Shown: piece after piece, positions 32,951 to 41,885 of the stretch
Position numbering within the stretch: position 1 is the stretch's first letter
Layout: every line of letters begins with the position of its first letter
Made by a program: the position numbers and the translations under genes
The notes under the pieces: generated by a model
What the model saw: the letters and a program-made list of their open reading frames with translations, nothing else
Told to the model about the DNA's origin: nothing
Database searches by the model: none
Assembly (NCBI RefSeq): GCF_005519465.1
Contig: NZ_CP027858.1
Coordinates: 744,001 to 808,000, forward strand
Origin: Streptomyces clavuligerus
Lineage (GTDB): Bacteria > Actinomycetota > Actinomycetes > Streptomycetales > Streptomycetaceae
Length of the DNA: 64,000 nt
Reading direction: 5' to 3'

Positions 32951-33090
32951 GCTGATCGTGCCTAGTGTCGTGCCTTGTGTCGCGCCTTGTCGTACGCCGT
33001 CGTACCTCGTCGTACGCCGTGCACGTGCCGTCCGTCCCCATACGTCCCCGTACATCCCCGTACGTCCCTGTACATCGCCGTACGTCCCGT
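32951..33090. repeat. 10-bp-period repeat array upstream of the alcohol dehydrogenase
   Basis: From 32991 to 33090 the sequence divides exactly into 10-base steps: CGTACGCCGT, CGTACCTCGT, CGTACGCCGT, a variable stretch, then TACGTCCCCG, TACATCCCCG, TACGTCCCTG, TACATCGCCG, TACGTCCCGT. Looser GTCGTGCCTT/GTGTCGCGCC units precede it from about 32951. It lies in the 216-base gap between the alcohol dehydrogenase start and the stop of the phosphatase-fold gene. Confidence 0.85.
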
Positions 33091-33142
33091 GCGGCGCACC
33101 CCGGGGCGCGGCGGGTGGCGTCGGACAGGGGTCACGTTATCT

Positions 33143-35320
33143 TCAGGCCCCGGGCGTCCCACCGGCCCCGGCCGGAGGTGCTTTCTCATCTTCCGGGCCT
33201 TCCGGGCGCGCCGGACGGCCGCCTTCGTTCAGCCAGCGGCGCAGCACCCGGTGCACCTGCTCCGCGCCGACCAGTTCGCCGCCGTCGGCGACCGGCGGCG
33301 ACAACTCGGCCGGGGCCAGCAGAAACGGCTGGGACTGCTCCCCGCCGAGGCCGCCGTGCGAGCCGATCTGCCGTTCAAAGGCGTGCACCTGCCCGGTCTC
33401 CGGGTCGTACATCGAGTTGATCATGATGTCGGCGACATGCGGGAAGGTGTCAGTGCGGCGCACGGCGTCGGCCGCGCCCTTGCCGAAGACGGCGAGCGGC
33501 CCCTCGTCCGCCAGTTCGGCGATCGGTACCTCGGCGCCGCCGGGGCCGAGCACGACGGAGCCGTGCTTCTCGCTGCGCACCAGCAGGAAGCCGATGCCGG
33601 GGTGACCGGCGAGGGTGGCCAGCAGCGCCGGGTGGCGGGCGTCGATCTGCTCCTTGCTGAGGCGGTGCGGCACATCGGGGAACGAGACGAGCGCGAGATT
33701 GCCGGAGGCGAGGACGACCGGCTCGGCGGCAGCGCCGGAATCGGCACCGCCGGAGCCGGAGCCCGGCCCGGAGCCGGGGCGCGCGCCGGGCAGCGGCTCC
33801 CCCGGCTCCCCGCCGGACGCCTCCCTGCGGTGCAGCGCCCCGCGCAGCGCCTCCCCGGCGGCGGCCCGCGCCTCGGCCCCGCACCGGGTGCGCTCGGCCT
33901 TCCGGGAGACGGGCAGCCCGCTGCCCGCCCGTACCAGGTCCTTGATGTCGAGCCCGTACGCGCCCTCGAAGGTCTCCCCCGGGCTCTGCCCGTGGTCGGA
34001 GAGGAGGACGATCCGATAGGGGCGGGGGGCGTGTTCGGCGACCTGCCCGATCAGCGCCAGCGCCCGGTCCAGGGAGTGCAGCACCCGCGCGGCGTCCTGG
34101 CCGTGCGGGCCGGAGTGGTGGGCCACCTCGTCGTAGGCGACGAGGTCGGCGTAGACGGCGCGGCGCCCGGCGAGCATGTCGCCGAGGACCGCCGCGACGA
34201 CCACGTCCCGGGAGACGACGGTGGCGAAGGCCCTGATGAGGGGGTAGAGCCCGCCCCGGGGCACCCGGGGTTCCACCCCGCGCAGCCGGGCCCGCGCCGA
34301 CTGGCGGATCTCCCGGCAGACCTCGGCGGCGAAGGAGACGGCGGTGCGGACCGCGTTCGCGGGGTCGGAGAAGTACGCGAAGTAGCCCGCCCGGGAGCGG
34401 TTGGCCCGGCCGCGCCGGGTGGAGACGCTGAGCACCAGCGCGACCTGGTCGGCCCCGCCGCTGAAGAGATTGCCCCGGCTGGCCCCGCCGTCGGTGAGCA
34501 GCCCGCCGTCGCCGGTGCGTTCGACGGCGCGGCGCTGGAGCTCCACCGCGCTCGCGGGCCGGTTGCTGACCATGAGCCGGCCGGTGTCCTTCTCGTACCA
34601 GCGGAAGGCGGGGACGTCGTGGTTGGAGCCGTGCAGGATGCCGAGTTGGCTGGAGCCGGTCTGGCTGGACCAGTCGGTGCGCCAGGGGGTGAGCCGGTGG
34701 GTGTGATCCAGCCAGCCCGCGACGGTCGGCATCAGACCGTCCTTCGCCGCCCGCAGCAGCACCTCGTGGCCCACTCCGTCGAGCTGGAGGAAGACCGTTC
34801 CGGGGCCCTCGGGGCCGGTGGTGTCCGCGCCGGAGCGGCGTCGGCGGCGGGTGGCGAGCCGGGAGAGCCTGCGCCGGTAGGCGTCGTCGTCGCGGACGGC
34901 GAGGGCGGTGGAGGTGGCGGAGGCGACGGCGGACATCACCGCGGCCACGACGACGGCGGTCTCGGGGTTCGCGCCGCCGCGGCCGTCGGGGATCAGCCGC
35001 AGCGCGAGCAGCAGCAGCGAGCCGTTGAGGAAGAACACCAGCAGCCCGAGGACGAGCGCGGGCACCAGCAGCAGCGCCCGGACCACCAGCGGCCACACCA
35101 GCGCGGTGAGCAGGCCGAAGGCGCCCGCGCCCCAGGCCGCCGTCAGCGCGATCCGCGTGATGCTGTCCCCGTCCTGGGACTGGAGCCGGAAGTCGGGCAG
35201 GAGCGCGGCGAGGATCAGCATCGTCAGGGTGGAGACCGCCCAGACCACGATCACCCGCAGCAGGGCGCTGCCCGCCCTGCGCCATCGGCCGTTGTGCACG
35301 CGGTCCCTCACCTCGTCCAT
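33143..35320 (-). CDS. Membrane-anchored alkaline-phosphatase-superfamily protein
   Basis: A 725-residue protein. The first 150 residues hold about four membrane segments (ALLRVIVVWAVSTLTMLILAALL, AFGLLTALVWPLVVRALLL, VPALVLGLLVFFLNGSLLLLAL, AVVVAAVMSAVASATSTAL), the part databases label phage-holin-like. The rest is a type I phosphodiesterase/nucleotide-pyrophosphatase fold: FLQLDGVGHEVLLRA, GILHGSNHDVPAFRW, ADLVAYDEVAHHSGPHG, IVLLSDHGQSPGETF and HGGLGGEQSQPFLL give the metal-binding Asp/His set. A Gly/Ser/Pro-rich insert spans about 520-560. Likely an exported-facing or membrane-facing phosphohydrolase; substrate unknown. Confidence 0.85.
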   Translation of the reverse strand: MDEVRDRVHNGRWRRAGSALLRVIVVWAVSTLTMLILAALLPDFRLQSQDGDSITRIALTAAWGAGAFGLLTALVWPLVVRALLLVPALVLGLLVFFLNGSLLLLALRLIPDGRGGANPETAVVVAAVMSAVASATSTALAVRDDDAYRRRLSRLATRRRRRSGADTTGPEGPGTVFLQLDGVGHEVLLRAAKDGLMPTVAGWLDHTHRLTPWRTDWSSQTGSSQLGILHGSNHDVPAFRWYEKDTGRLMVSNRPASAVELQRRAVERTGDGGLLTDGGASRGNLFSGGADQVALVLSVSTRRGRANRSRAGYFAYFSDPANAVRTAVSFAAEVCREIRQSARARLRGVEPRVPRGGLYPLIRAFATVVSRDVVVAAVLGDMLAGRRAVYADLVAYDEVAHHSGPHGQDAARVLHSLDRALALIGQVAEHAPRPYRIVLLSDHGQSPGETFEGAYGLDIKDLVRAGSGLPVSRKAERTRCGAEARAAAGEALRGALHRREASGGEPGEPLPGARPGSGPGSGSGGADSGAAAEPVVLASGNLALVSFPDVPHRLSKEQIDARHPALLATLAGHPGIGFLLVRSEKHGSVVLGPGGAEVPIAELADEGPLAVFGKGAADAVRRTDTFPHVADIMINSMYDPETGQVHAFERQIGSHGGLGGEQSQPFLLAPAELSPPVADGGELVGAEQVHRVLRRWLNEGGRPARPEGPEDEKAPPAGAGGTPGA

Positions 35321-35454
35321 GGATCGGACATCCAGCCTGGCACAACGCGGGACCGGCCCCGGCCGGGCGTCCCCCGGGGCAGGAGGGCCGGACGCGGCCG
35401 GAGAGGATCGGGGCGGGGACCGGACGGGGCCGGGGCGGCCGTCGGCGGTGGCCG

Positions 35455-35859
35455 TCAGCGGTGGCCGAAACCCGCCGTGGGCAGGGAGAGCCTGCGGTGG
35501 ACCTCCGCCTTCATGGCGGCGTCGTAGACGGGCTCGTCGAGCCCCGCTGTCTCCAGCGGTACGCCCCGGCGCCTGCACTCGGCGGCGAAATCCGCCACCG
35601 AGGCCAGCGCCCGCGCCAGTACCCGTTCGTTGGGGACGACGAAGAGGTCCACCTGTCCCTCGTCGACATCGGCCCAGAGCCCGCGGTGGTCGGGGCGCAG
35701 CCCGTACACCAGCAGCTCCCTGGTGACGGTGTGTCCCCGGGCCGCTGCCCAGCGCGCGCACATGTCCTGCTGTCCCCGGGTGTCGACCAGGAAGGGTTCC
35801 CGGTCCAGTTCCTCCAGGGGGGTCAGGCTGGCGATCGCCGCCACACGTAAGCCGTTCAT
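35455..35859 (-). CDS. Hypothetical protein resembling the serine-recombinase N-terminal fold
   Basis: A 134-residue protein. Its core, VDTRGQQDMCARWAAARGHTVTRELL, EGQVDLFVVPNERVLARALASVADFAAEC and RRGVPLETAGL, follows the layout of a resolvase catalytic domain (Q..C....G, then VD.vvv...R, then ..f...c...gv.l). The usual catalytic serine near the start is not evident and there is no DNA-binding tail, so it is probably not a recombinase. A TTA codon at codon 4 (35848-35850) suggests bldA-dependent translation. Seen in other Streptomyces only as a conserved hypothetical type; function unknown. Confidence 0.7.
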   Translation of the reverse strand: MNGLRVAAIASLTPLEELDREPFLVDTRGQQDMCARWAAARGHTVTRELLVYGLRPDHRGLWADVDEGQVDLFVVPNERVLARALASVADFAAECRRRGVPLETAGLDEPVYDAAMKAEVHRRLSLPTAGFGHR

Positions 35860-36060
35860 GGTCGTTCACCCTGCTCTCGATCGTTCGCCGCCGACCCTAC
35901 TCCGCTCAGGCTTTAGGCTCGTACGCATGGCACGGGCGCGACGGCGCCGGTGGCCGGTCACGGCGGGTCGGGGTGCCGCCGCCGACGGGTCCGGGCGGGG
36001 TCCGGGCCCCCGGGGCGCGCCGTGCCCCTCGCCCCGAGGTCACTGGGAAGGAGTGGTCGC

Positions 36061-36831
36061 GTGCCGGTGGAGGTCACCTGGTGGGGTCATGCCACCTGCA
36101 CGGTCGAGGACTCCGGCACGCGGGTGCTGACCGATCCGCTGTTCGCGCGCCGTCTGGCTCATTTGCGACGGCGGCGCGGGGAGCTGCCGCCGCCCGAGGC
36201 GGCGGTCGCGGACGCGGTGCTGGTGTCGCATCTCCACTCCGACCATCTGCATCTGCCCTCGCTGGCCCGGCTGGCGCCCGGGACCCGGGTGGTCGTGCCG
36301 CGCGGGGCCGTGCGCTCGGTGCCCGGGCTGGCCCGGCTGGGACTGCGGGTGACGGAAGTGGCCCCCGGTGACGAGGTGACGGTGGGGCCGCTGACGGTAC
36401 GGGCCGTTCCGGCGCTCCACGACGGGCGGCGGCTGCCGCTGGGGCCGCGCCGCTCGCCCGCGCTGGGCTTTGTGATCAGCGGGGAGGAACGGACGTACTT
36501 CGCCGGGGACACGGGGCTCTTCGACGCGATGGCCGACGAGGTCGGGGAGGTGGACGTGGCGCTGCTGCCCGTCGGCGGCTGGGGTCCCTTCCTGGGCCAC
36601 GGCCACCTCGACCCGGGCCGGGCGGCCGAGGCGCTGGCCGCGCTGGCGCCGCGTTCGGCGGTCCCGGTGCACTACGGGACCTACTGGCCGATCGGGATGG
36701 ACGGCATCCGGCCGCACGAGTTCCACTCGCCGGGGGACGAGTTCGTCCGCAAGGCGGCCCGGACGGCGCCCGGTGTGTCGGTGCGCCGCCTGGGGCACGG
36801 GGAGCGGTTCCGGCCGGGGGCGGCGCGATGA
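36061..36831 (+). CDS. MBL-fold metal-dependent hydrolase (UlaG-like)
   Basis: A 256-residue metallo-beta-lactamase-fold protein. Zinc motif SHLHSDHLH gives His57, His59, Asp61 and His62; further ligands are in TYFAGDTGLFD and VPVHYGTYWP. It begins VPVEVTWWGHATCTVE, the UlaG/YhfI-like pattern. GTG start with AAGGAG 8 bases upstream. The stop overlaps the start of the DedA-family gene (ATGA), so they are coupled. Substrate unknown. Confidence 0.88.
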   Translation: MPVEVTWWGHATCTVEDSGTRVLTDPLFARRLAHLRRRRGELPPPEAAVADAVLVSHLHSDHLHLPSLARLAPGTRVVVPRGAVRSVPGLARLGLRVTEVAPGDEVTVGPLTVRAVPALHDGRRLPLGPRRSPALGFVISGEERTYFAGDTGLFDAMADEVGEVDVALLPVGGWGPFLGHGHLDPGRAAEALAALAPRSAVPVHYGTYWPIGMDGIRPHEFHSPGDEFVRKAARTAPGVSVRRLGHGERFRPGAAR

Positions 36832-37538
36832 GCCTCCTGACGGCGGACGCGCCGGTACCGGCGTCCCTGCTCTCCGACGCGCTCGGCGGGCTCTCGGAGG
36901 TCGTGGCGGGGCTGCCTCCGGAGTCCACCCAGCAGGCGGTGGGCTATCCCTCACTGTTTCTGCTGGTGGCCGTGGGGGCACTGGTGCCGGTGGTGCCGAC
37001 GGGCGCGGTGGTCAGCTCGGCGGCGGTGGTGGCTCTGCACCAGACCGCGCCGCTCGCACTGGCGGCGGTCTTCGTGGTGGCGTCCGCCGCCGCCTTCCTC
37101 GGGGACATGACGCTGTACTGGCTGGGTCAGCGGGGGTTCCGCTCCCGGAACGGCTCCCGCTGGCTGGAGGAGCTGCGCGGGCGCGCCGACCCGGACCGGC
37201 TGGCGCAGGCGCAGGCCCGGCTCGCGGACCACGGCACGGCGGTGCTGGTGCTCTCCCGGCTGATCCCGGCGGGGCGGATTCCGGTGATGCTGGCCTGTCT
37301 GCTGGCCCGGATGCCGCTGGCGGCGTTCGCCCGGGGCGCGCTGCCCGCGTGTCTGGCCTGGGCGGCGACCTACCTGATCATCGGGGTGCTGGGCGGCTCG
37401 CTCTTCGACGAGGCGTGGAAGGGCGTGGCGCTCGCGGTGGGGATCGCGGTGGCCGTCAGCGCGGTTCCGGCGCTCTGGCGGCGGCTGCGGCGGCACCGCC
37501 CGGACTTCCCGGACTCCCCCGGCAGCAGCGCGGTCTGA
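36828..37538 (+). CDS. DedA/VTT-domain membrane protein
   Basis: A 236-residue membrane protein with the VTT (SNARE-associated/DedA) fold: LVPVVPTGAVVSSAAVVALHQ, AAFLGDMTLYWLGQRGF and the conserved arginine motif SRLIPAGRIPVMLACLLARMPLAAFARGA. DedA proteins flip or transport lipid carriers such as undecaprenyl phosphate or phosphatidylethanolamine and depend on the proton gradient. Start overlaps the MBL-fold gene stop (ATGA). Confidence 0.88.
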   Translation: MSLLTADAPVPASLLSDALGGLSEVVAGLPPESTQQAVGYPSLFLLVAVGALVPVVPTGAVVSSAAVVALHQTAPLALAAVFVVASAAAFLGDMTLYWLGQRGFRSRNGSRWLEELRGRADPDRLAQAQARLADHGTAVLVLSRLIPAGRIPVMLACLLARMPLAAFARGALPACLAWAATYLIIGVLGGSLFDEAWKGVALAVGIAVAVSAVPALWRRLRRHRPDFPDSPGSSAV

Positions 37539-37661
37539 CGCGCCCGTTGCCGCCGGGGTGTCCGTTCCGTGCGTCTCCCCTGCGCGTCCCCTGTGTGTCC
37601 CGTGCGTCCGCGGCGTTCGGACGCCCGTGTCCCGGACGGCCGTGTCCCGGACGGCCGCGTC

Positions 37662-38858
37662 TCAGACGACCGTGACCGGGTGCCGGACCACCGCGTCGAA
37701 GAGATACCCCTGGGTGTTGTGGGCGGCCCGCGCGGGCTGGACGTTCCCGTGCCGGTCGGTGGCGCGGCTGAGCAGCGTGACCGGCCCGGGGCGGGGCGGG
37801 ACCCAGTCGGCGCTCCAGCGCACCCAGCCGTGGCGGCGCGGTACGTCGTGGAGCCGGGCCGGGCGCCAGCGCGTACCGCCGTCGGTGCTGACCTCGACCC
37901 CGCGCACGGGCGCCGCCGCGGACCAGGCGCGGCCGGTGAGCCGGGTCCGCTCCCCCGCCGCCAGAGTCGCGTCCCAGGGCAGCTCCAGCGCGCTCTTGAT
38001 GGTCTGCCGGGTCAGCGGGGCGCTGCCGCCGGGCGGGTGGTCCGGGCCGAAGAGCCGGTAGAACCGGGTGTTCCAGGGGGAGGCCAGCGGGGCGTCGCTG
38101 ACCTCGATGTCGCCCACCCACTTGACGGAGGCGATCCCTATCCAGGAGGGGACGACCACCCGCACCGGGAAGCCGTGGTCGTACGGCAGCGGCTCCCCGT
38201 TCATCTCGTACGCGAGGATCACGTCGTCCAGTGCCTTGGCGACGGGCAGGGGCCTGCGGACCCGCCCGAGCGACACCCCGTCGGCGGTGAACTCGTCGTC
38301 CAGCCCGCGCGGCATCACGTCGACGGCGGACCCGGCGAGCCCCGCCCGGTACAGCACATCGCGCAGCCGCACCCCCCGCCAGCGGGCCGCGCCGATCGCG
38401 CCCATGGTCCAGGGGGTGCCGCTGACCTGCTCGCCCTGCTGGGTGGTGAAGAGGCTGCGGCCGTTGCCCGCGCACTCGATGACGGCGGTGAGCGTGACGG
38501 AGGGCATCGACCGCAACTGTCCATAGCCGATGTGCACCGGGTGCCGGCCGCGCAGTCCGCTGCCCCAGAGCGTCAGCCGCCAGTCGCGCTCGTCCAGGAC
38601 CGGGGTACGGGTGTGGTTGCGGACGAAGAACAGCGACCGGGGTGTGAGCGCTCCGGTGCCCCGGAACGCCGGGAACCGTGTCTCCGCGTTGGTCCCCCGG
38701 ACGGTGAACGCGTCGTCCGGCAGCGGCTTCTCGACCCCGGGAAGCCGCCCGCCACGGGCCCGGCCCCACGCGGGCGGCCCCGCCCCGAGGACGGACGCGG
38801 CCAGCGGAGCGGCGGCGAGCCACCGGAGCAGATCACGACGGCCGGATGCTGAGGACAT
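37662..38858 (-). CDS. Tat-exported sulfite-oxidase-family molybdopterin oxidoreductase
   Basis: A 398-residue protein. A twin-arginine leader (GRRDLLRWLAAAPLAASVLGAG) is followed by the sulfite oxidase molybdopterin domain: FFVRNHTRTPVLDERDWRL, AVIECAGNGRSLF with Mo-ligand Cys129, GTPWTMGAIGAARWRGVRLRDVL, DDVILAYEMNGEPLPYDHGFPVRVVVP and SVKWVGDIEV. The last ~110 residues form the Mo-co dimerisation domain (RLTGRAWSAAAPVRGVEVSTDGG). There is no heme b5 or membrane subunit beside it. An exported sulfite oxidase/dehydrogenase or YedY-like role is likely. Confidence 0.92.
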   Translation of the reverse strand: MSSASGRRDLLRWLAAAPLAASVLGAGPPAWGRARGGRLPGVEKPLPDDAFTVRGTNAETRFPAFRGTGALTPRSLFFVRNHTRTPVLDERDWRLTLWGSGLRGRHPVHIGYGQLRSMPSVTLTAVIECAGNGRSLFTTQQGEQVSGTPWTMGAIGAARWRGVRLRDVLYRAGLAGSAVDVMPRGLDDEFTADGVSLGRVRRPLPVAKALDDVILAYEMNGEPLPYDHGFPVRVVVPSWIGIASVKWVGDIEVSDAPLASPWNTRFYRLFGPDHPPGGSAPLTRQTIKSALELPWDATLAAGERTRLTGRAWSAAAPVRGVEVSTDGGTRWRPARLHDVPRRHGWVRWSADWVPPRPGPVTLLSRATDRHGNVQPARAAHNTQGYLFDAVVRHPVTVV

Positions 38859-39089
38859 GGGAAGCCTCCTGAACGACGGAAAGGGCGCGGAAGCGGAACG
38901 GGTCGCCGCCCCGGCGGGACGGGCGGACGTACGGAAACGTCAGCGGCAACAGGGGAACGCGCGGCTGCGGAGGACCGCGGTGTCGACGACCATGCGCGCG
39001 ATCCTAGGCCCGCGCCGTCCCACCGGGTAGGCACCGCCCACCCGCGCGCACGGAGGCCACCGCCGGGCCGCCGCCCGCCGACCGTCCCC

Positions 39090-39625
39090 GACGGCGCGCC
39101 GCGCGCCACCCCCACCCGTGCGGGCACCGTCCGCCGACCGGGCAGCCCACGGCCGGAGCAGCGCCCGGGCCCCCGGCGGCGGCCGGCCCGGACCACGGCC
39201 GCTCCCTGCGGACGGCCCACCACGCTCCCCGCGCTCAAGCGCCCGGGCACCGCCTCCGGACACCCGACGGACCGGCACGCCGCCCGGCCGCTCCCGACGG
39301 ACAGACACCGCCGACGGCGCACCACGCTCCCACCACCACCCGCGTCGGCACCGCCTTGGGGCACCCGGCCGCCGACCGGGCGGCCCCTCCGGCGGAGCAC
39401 CGCCCAGGCACCTGGCGATCGGCCCGGACCGGGGCCGCTTCCCACGGACCGCCGACGGCACACCACGCCCCCCGCGCCCACCCGCCCGGACACACCTTTG
39501 GACACCCGCCCGCGACCGGACGGTCCATGGGCAGACACCGCCGGACGGCAACACCACGCGCCACCCCCACCCCGTCCGGACACCGTCCGCCGACCGGGCA
39601 GCCCACGGCCGGAGTACCCGGCCGA
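39090..39625. repeat. Degenerate ~90-140-bp repeat family (left block)
   Basis: Five occurrences of a GACGGC(G/C/A)(C)ACCACGC-type landmark at about 39090, 39211, 39313, 39453 and 39544. Each is followed by CACC/GGACAC and ACCGGGC/GGCCGG blocks. The first and last copies are the closest: about 70 bases around 39095-39165 reappear nearly intact at 39548-39618 (CACCGTCCGCCGACCGGGCA then GCCCACGGCCGGAG). Non-coding. Confidence 0.75.
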
Positions 39626-39780
39626 GCCCCGGCAGACAGGCGGCGTCAGCCGTGGGCCGGGGCCGGGCGGCGCGGTGAACCGGGGCGCCTCGGCGGGACG
39701 AGCGGATGGCGCTCCGGACCCCGTTCGGGCGCGGCGGTGGCCGGGCCGGGTGGACGGCGGCGGTCGCCGTGCACGTGCCC

Positions 39781-40232
39781 GGCGCGCGGGAACGGACCGG
39801 CTCGCGCCGGAATCCGGGGCCGGCGCGGCGCGGCGGGCACTCGGCGGGGCCGGTCCACCAGGTGGCACGGCCGGGGTGTCCGGCGTCGGTGGACACCCCG
39901 CCACAGGCGGCGCGGGACCAGGGGGCAGGCCCGGCCTGCCGCTCGTCGCCCACCGTGTCCCGGCGCGCGGGAACGAGTCGGTCCGGGGCCGGAATCCGCG
40001 GCCGACACGGCGCGGCAGGCACTCGGCGGGGCCGGTCCGCCGGATGGCACGACGGATATCCGGCATCAGTCGACACCCGCCGTGGGCAACGCGGCACCAG
40101 AGGCCGGGGCGGACGGCGGCGGCCACCGTGCACCGTGCCCCACCTGCGGGAACCGACCGGACAGGGAGCCGGAATCCGCGGCCGACGCGGCGCGGCGGGC
40201 ACTCGGCGGGGCCGGGTTCCCGGAGTGGCGAA
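39781..40232. repeat. ~180-bp tandem repeat (right block, 2.5 copies)
   Basis: Landmark GGAATCCGCGGCCGAC (or close variants) occurs at 39809, 39991 and 40171, a period of 182 then 180 bases. Each is followed by GCGCGGCGGGCACTCGGCGG and GGGGCCGG. Between landmarks each copy carries a variable stretch with TCCGGC(G/A)TC(G/A)GT. The third copy is cut short about 50 bases before the PAP2/kinase start. Non-coding in all frames as far as I can judge. Confidence 0.85.
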
Positions 40233-40280
40233 TGGGGGGCACGCGGCGTGGGGGGTCGCGGGACGGGGTACCCGCGTGCC

Positions 40281-41792
40281 ATGTCGTCTCGATTCGCCTG
40301 GTGTCTCCCGTCCGCCCCGCCCCGGCGCGGGGCGCTCAGCCGCTGGGACCGGAAGGTCTTCCACACGGTCGCGACCCGGCGCTGGCCCGGCGCCGAGCCG
40401 GTGCTGCCGCGGTTGAGCCGGGCCGCCGATCACGGGCTGCTCTGGTTCGGCGCGGCGGCCGGGATAGCGGTGCTGGGGCAGGGGGTCCGCGCGCGGCGCG
40501 CCGCCGTGCGCGGCGGGGCGTCGCTGGCGCTCGCGTCCGCCGTCATCAACACCGTCGGCAAGCGGTCGGTGCGCCGGGACCGGCCGCTGCTCGACACGGT
40601 CCCGGTGATCCGGCGGCTGAAGCGGCAGCCGTTCACCACGTCGTTCCCCTCCGGGCACGCGGCCTCGGCCGCCGCGTTCACGGCGGGTGTCGCCCTGGAG
40701 TCACGGAGCTGGGGGGCGCTGGTCGCCCCGGTGGCGGCGTCGGTGGCCTTCTCCCGTGTCTACACAGGGGTGCACTATCCGAGCGATGTGCTGGTGGGCG
40801 CGGCCCTGGGGGTGGGCGCGGCCTTCGTGCTGCGGGAGCTGGTGCCGACCCGCGACCGGCTCCCGCCGCCCGGCCGACCGGTGTCGGCGGCGCCCGCGCT
40901 GCCCCGGGGCGAGGGTCTGGTGGTCGTGGTCAACCGGCGGGCCGGATCGGCGGATTCGGTCGCCGCGGTGCGGGAGGCGCTGCCGCTCGCCGAGGTGGTC
41001 GAGTGCGGCCCGGACACCCTGCGGGCGGAGTTGGAACGGGCGGCCCCGCGGGCGCGGGCCCTCGGGGTCCTCGGCGGCGACGGCACCATCAACCTCGCCG
41101 CCGCGACCGCCGTCGAACGGGACCTTCCGCTGGCGGTGTTCCCGGGCGGGACCTTCAACCACTTCGCGTACGACCTGGGGGTGGAGACGGTGGCGGACAC
41201 CTGCCGGGCGGTGGCCGACGGCTGTGCCGTCCGGGTCGACCTGGGCCGCTTCACCCCGGGCCCGGGCCCGGATGCCGACGAGGACGGTCCGCCCGGGTAC
41301 TTCCTCAACACCTTCAGCCTGGGCGTGTACCCCGAACTGGTGCACATCCGCGAGCACTGGTCCCCCCGGGTCGGCGGCTGGCCCGCCGGGGTGCTGGCGG
41401 CGCTCCGGGTGCTGCGCCACGGCCGCCCCCTCCGGGCCGTGGTCCAGGGCCGGTCGCGGCCCCTGTGGCTGCTGTTCGCCGGGAACGGGATCTACCGGCC
41501 GGTGGGCCCGACCCCGGGGCACCGGGACGACCTCGCCGACGGGCTCCTCGACGTACGGGTGGTGCACGGGGGCCGGCTGCCCGGACTGCGGCTCCTCGCG
41601 GCGGCGCTCGCCGGTCCGCTGAGCCGGTCCCCCGTCCACGCCGCCGAGCGGCTGCGCACCGTGCGCATCGACGGTCTGGCGCCGGGCACCCCGCTGGCGT
41701 ACGACGGGGAGGTGGTCCCCGCCCCGCCCCGGCTGACGCTGGACAAGGCGCGGGAGGCGCTGACGGTCTACCGCCCGAGGACTCTGCGCTGA
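40281..41792 (+). CDS. PAP2 phosphatase - diacylglycerol/lipid kinase fusion
   Basis: A 503-residue two-domain protein. N-terminal PAP2 domain (about 40-190): KRSVRRDRPLLDT, TSFPSGHAASAAAF and SRVYTGVHYPSDVLVG. C-terminal DAGK/NAD-kinase-like catalytic domain (about 210-500): VVVNRRAGSAD, GVLGGDGTINLAAATAVERD, LPLAVFPGGTFNHFAYDLG. The phosphatase and the kinase would act on phosphatidic acid/diacylglycerol or isoprenoid phosphates in opposite directions. Fusions of this kind are known in actinobacteria. A weak ribosome site precedes the ATG. Confidence 0.92.
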   Translation: MSSRFAWCLPSAPPRRGALSRWDRKVFHTVATRRWPGAEPVLPRLSRAADHGLLWFGAAAGIAVLGQGVRARRAAVRGGASLALASAVINTVGKRSVRRDRPLLDTVPVIRRLKRQPFTTSFPSGHAASAAAFTAGVALESRSWGALVAPVAASVAFSRVYTGVHYPSDVLVGAALGVGAAFVLRELVPTRDRLPPPGRPVSAAPALPRGEGLVVVVNRRAGSADSVAAVREALPLAEVVECGPDTLRAELERAAPRARALGVLGGDGTINLAAATAVERDLPLAVFPGGTFNHFAYDLGVETVADTCRAVADGCAVRVDLGRFTPGPGPDADEDGPPGYFLNTFSLGVYPELVHIREHWSPRVGGWPAGVLAALRVLRHGRPLRAVVQGRSRPLWLLFAGNGIYRPVGPTPGHRDDLADGLLDVRVVHGGRLPGLRLLAAALAGPLSRSPVHAAERLRTVRIDGLAPGTPLAYDGEVVPAPPRLTLDKAREALTVYRPRTLR

Positions 41793-41885
41793 GTCGCTGT
41801 CCACGGAGTGGTATCCACATGACAAGACAGATGGTCTCACTATATGAATGAACCTCCGTGCTCCCGGACGAGAGGCAGAGCCGTC

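Larger units (their letters stand above)
38859..40280. other. 1.4-kb non-coding interval built from tandem repeats
   Basis: No reading frame here resembles a protein family; the long open frames on both strands are artefacts of very high GC. Two repeat families (listed separately) occupy most of it. The right edge must hold the promoter of the PAP2/kinase gene, and the left edge that of the molybdoenzyme (around 38860-39030). Confidence 0.7.

Noticed and set aside
33143..35320. Phage holin, as the database-type label would suggest
   Set aside because: The membrane part is only an anchor; most of the chain is an alkaline-phosphatase-fold domain and no phage gene is nearby.
39781..40232. CRISPR-like reading of the regularly spaced landmarks
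   Set aside because: Period of 180 bases, degenerate units, similarity between copies also in the spacers, and no cas genes.
39356..41851. Gly/Arg-rich open frames reminiscent of repetitive surface proteins in the 39-40 kb repeats
   Set aside because: Repeats are not multiples of three in a consistent frame and frames differ between copies; the part over 40281 is a shadow of the PAP2/kinase gene.
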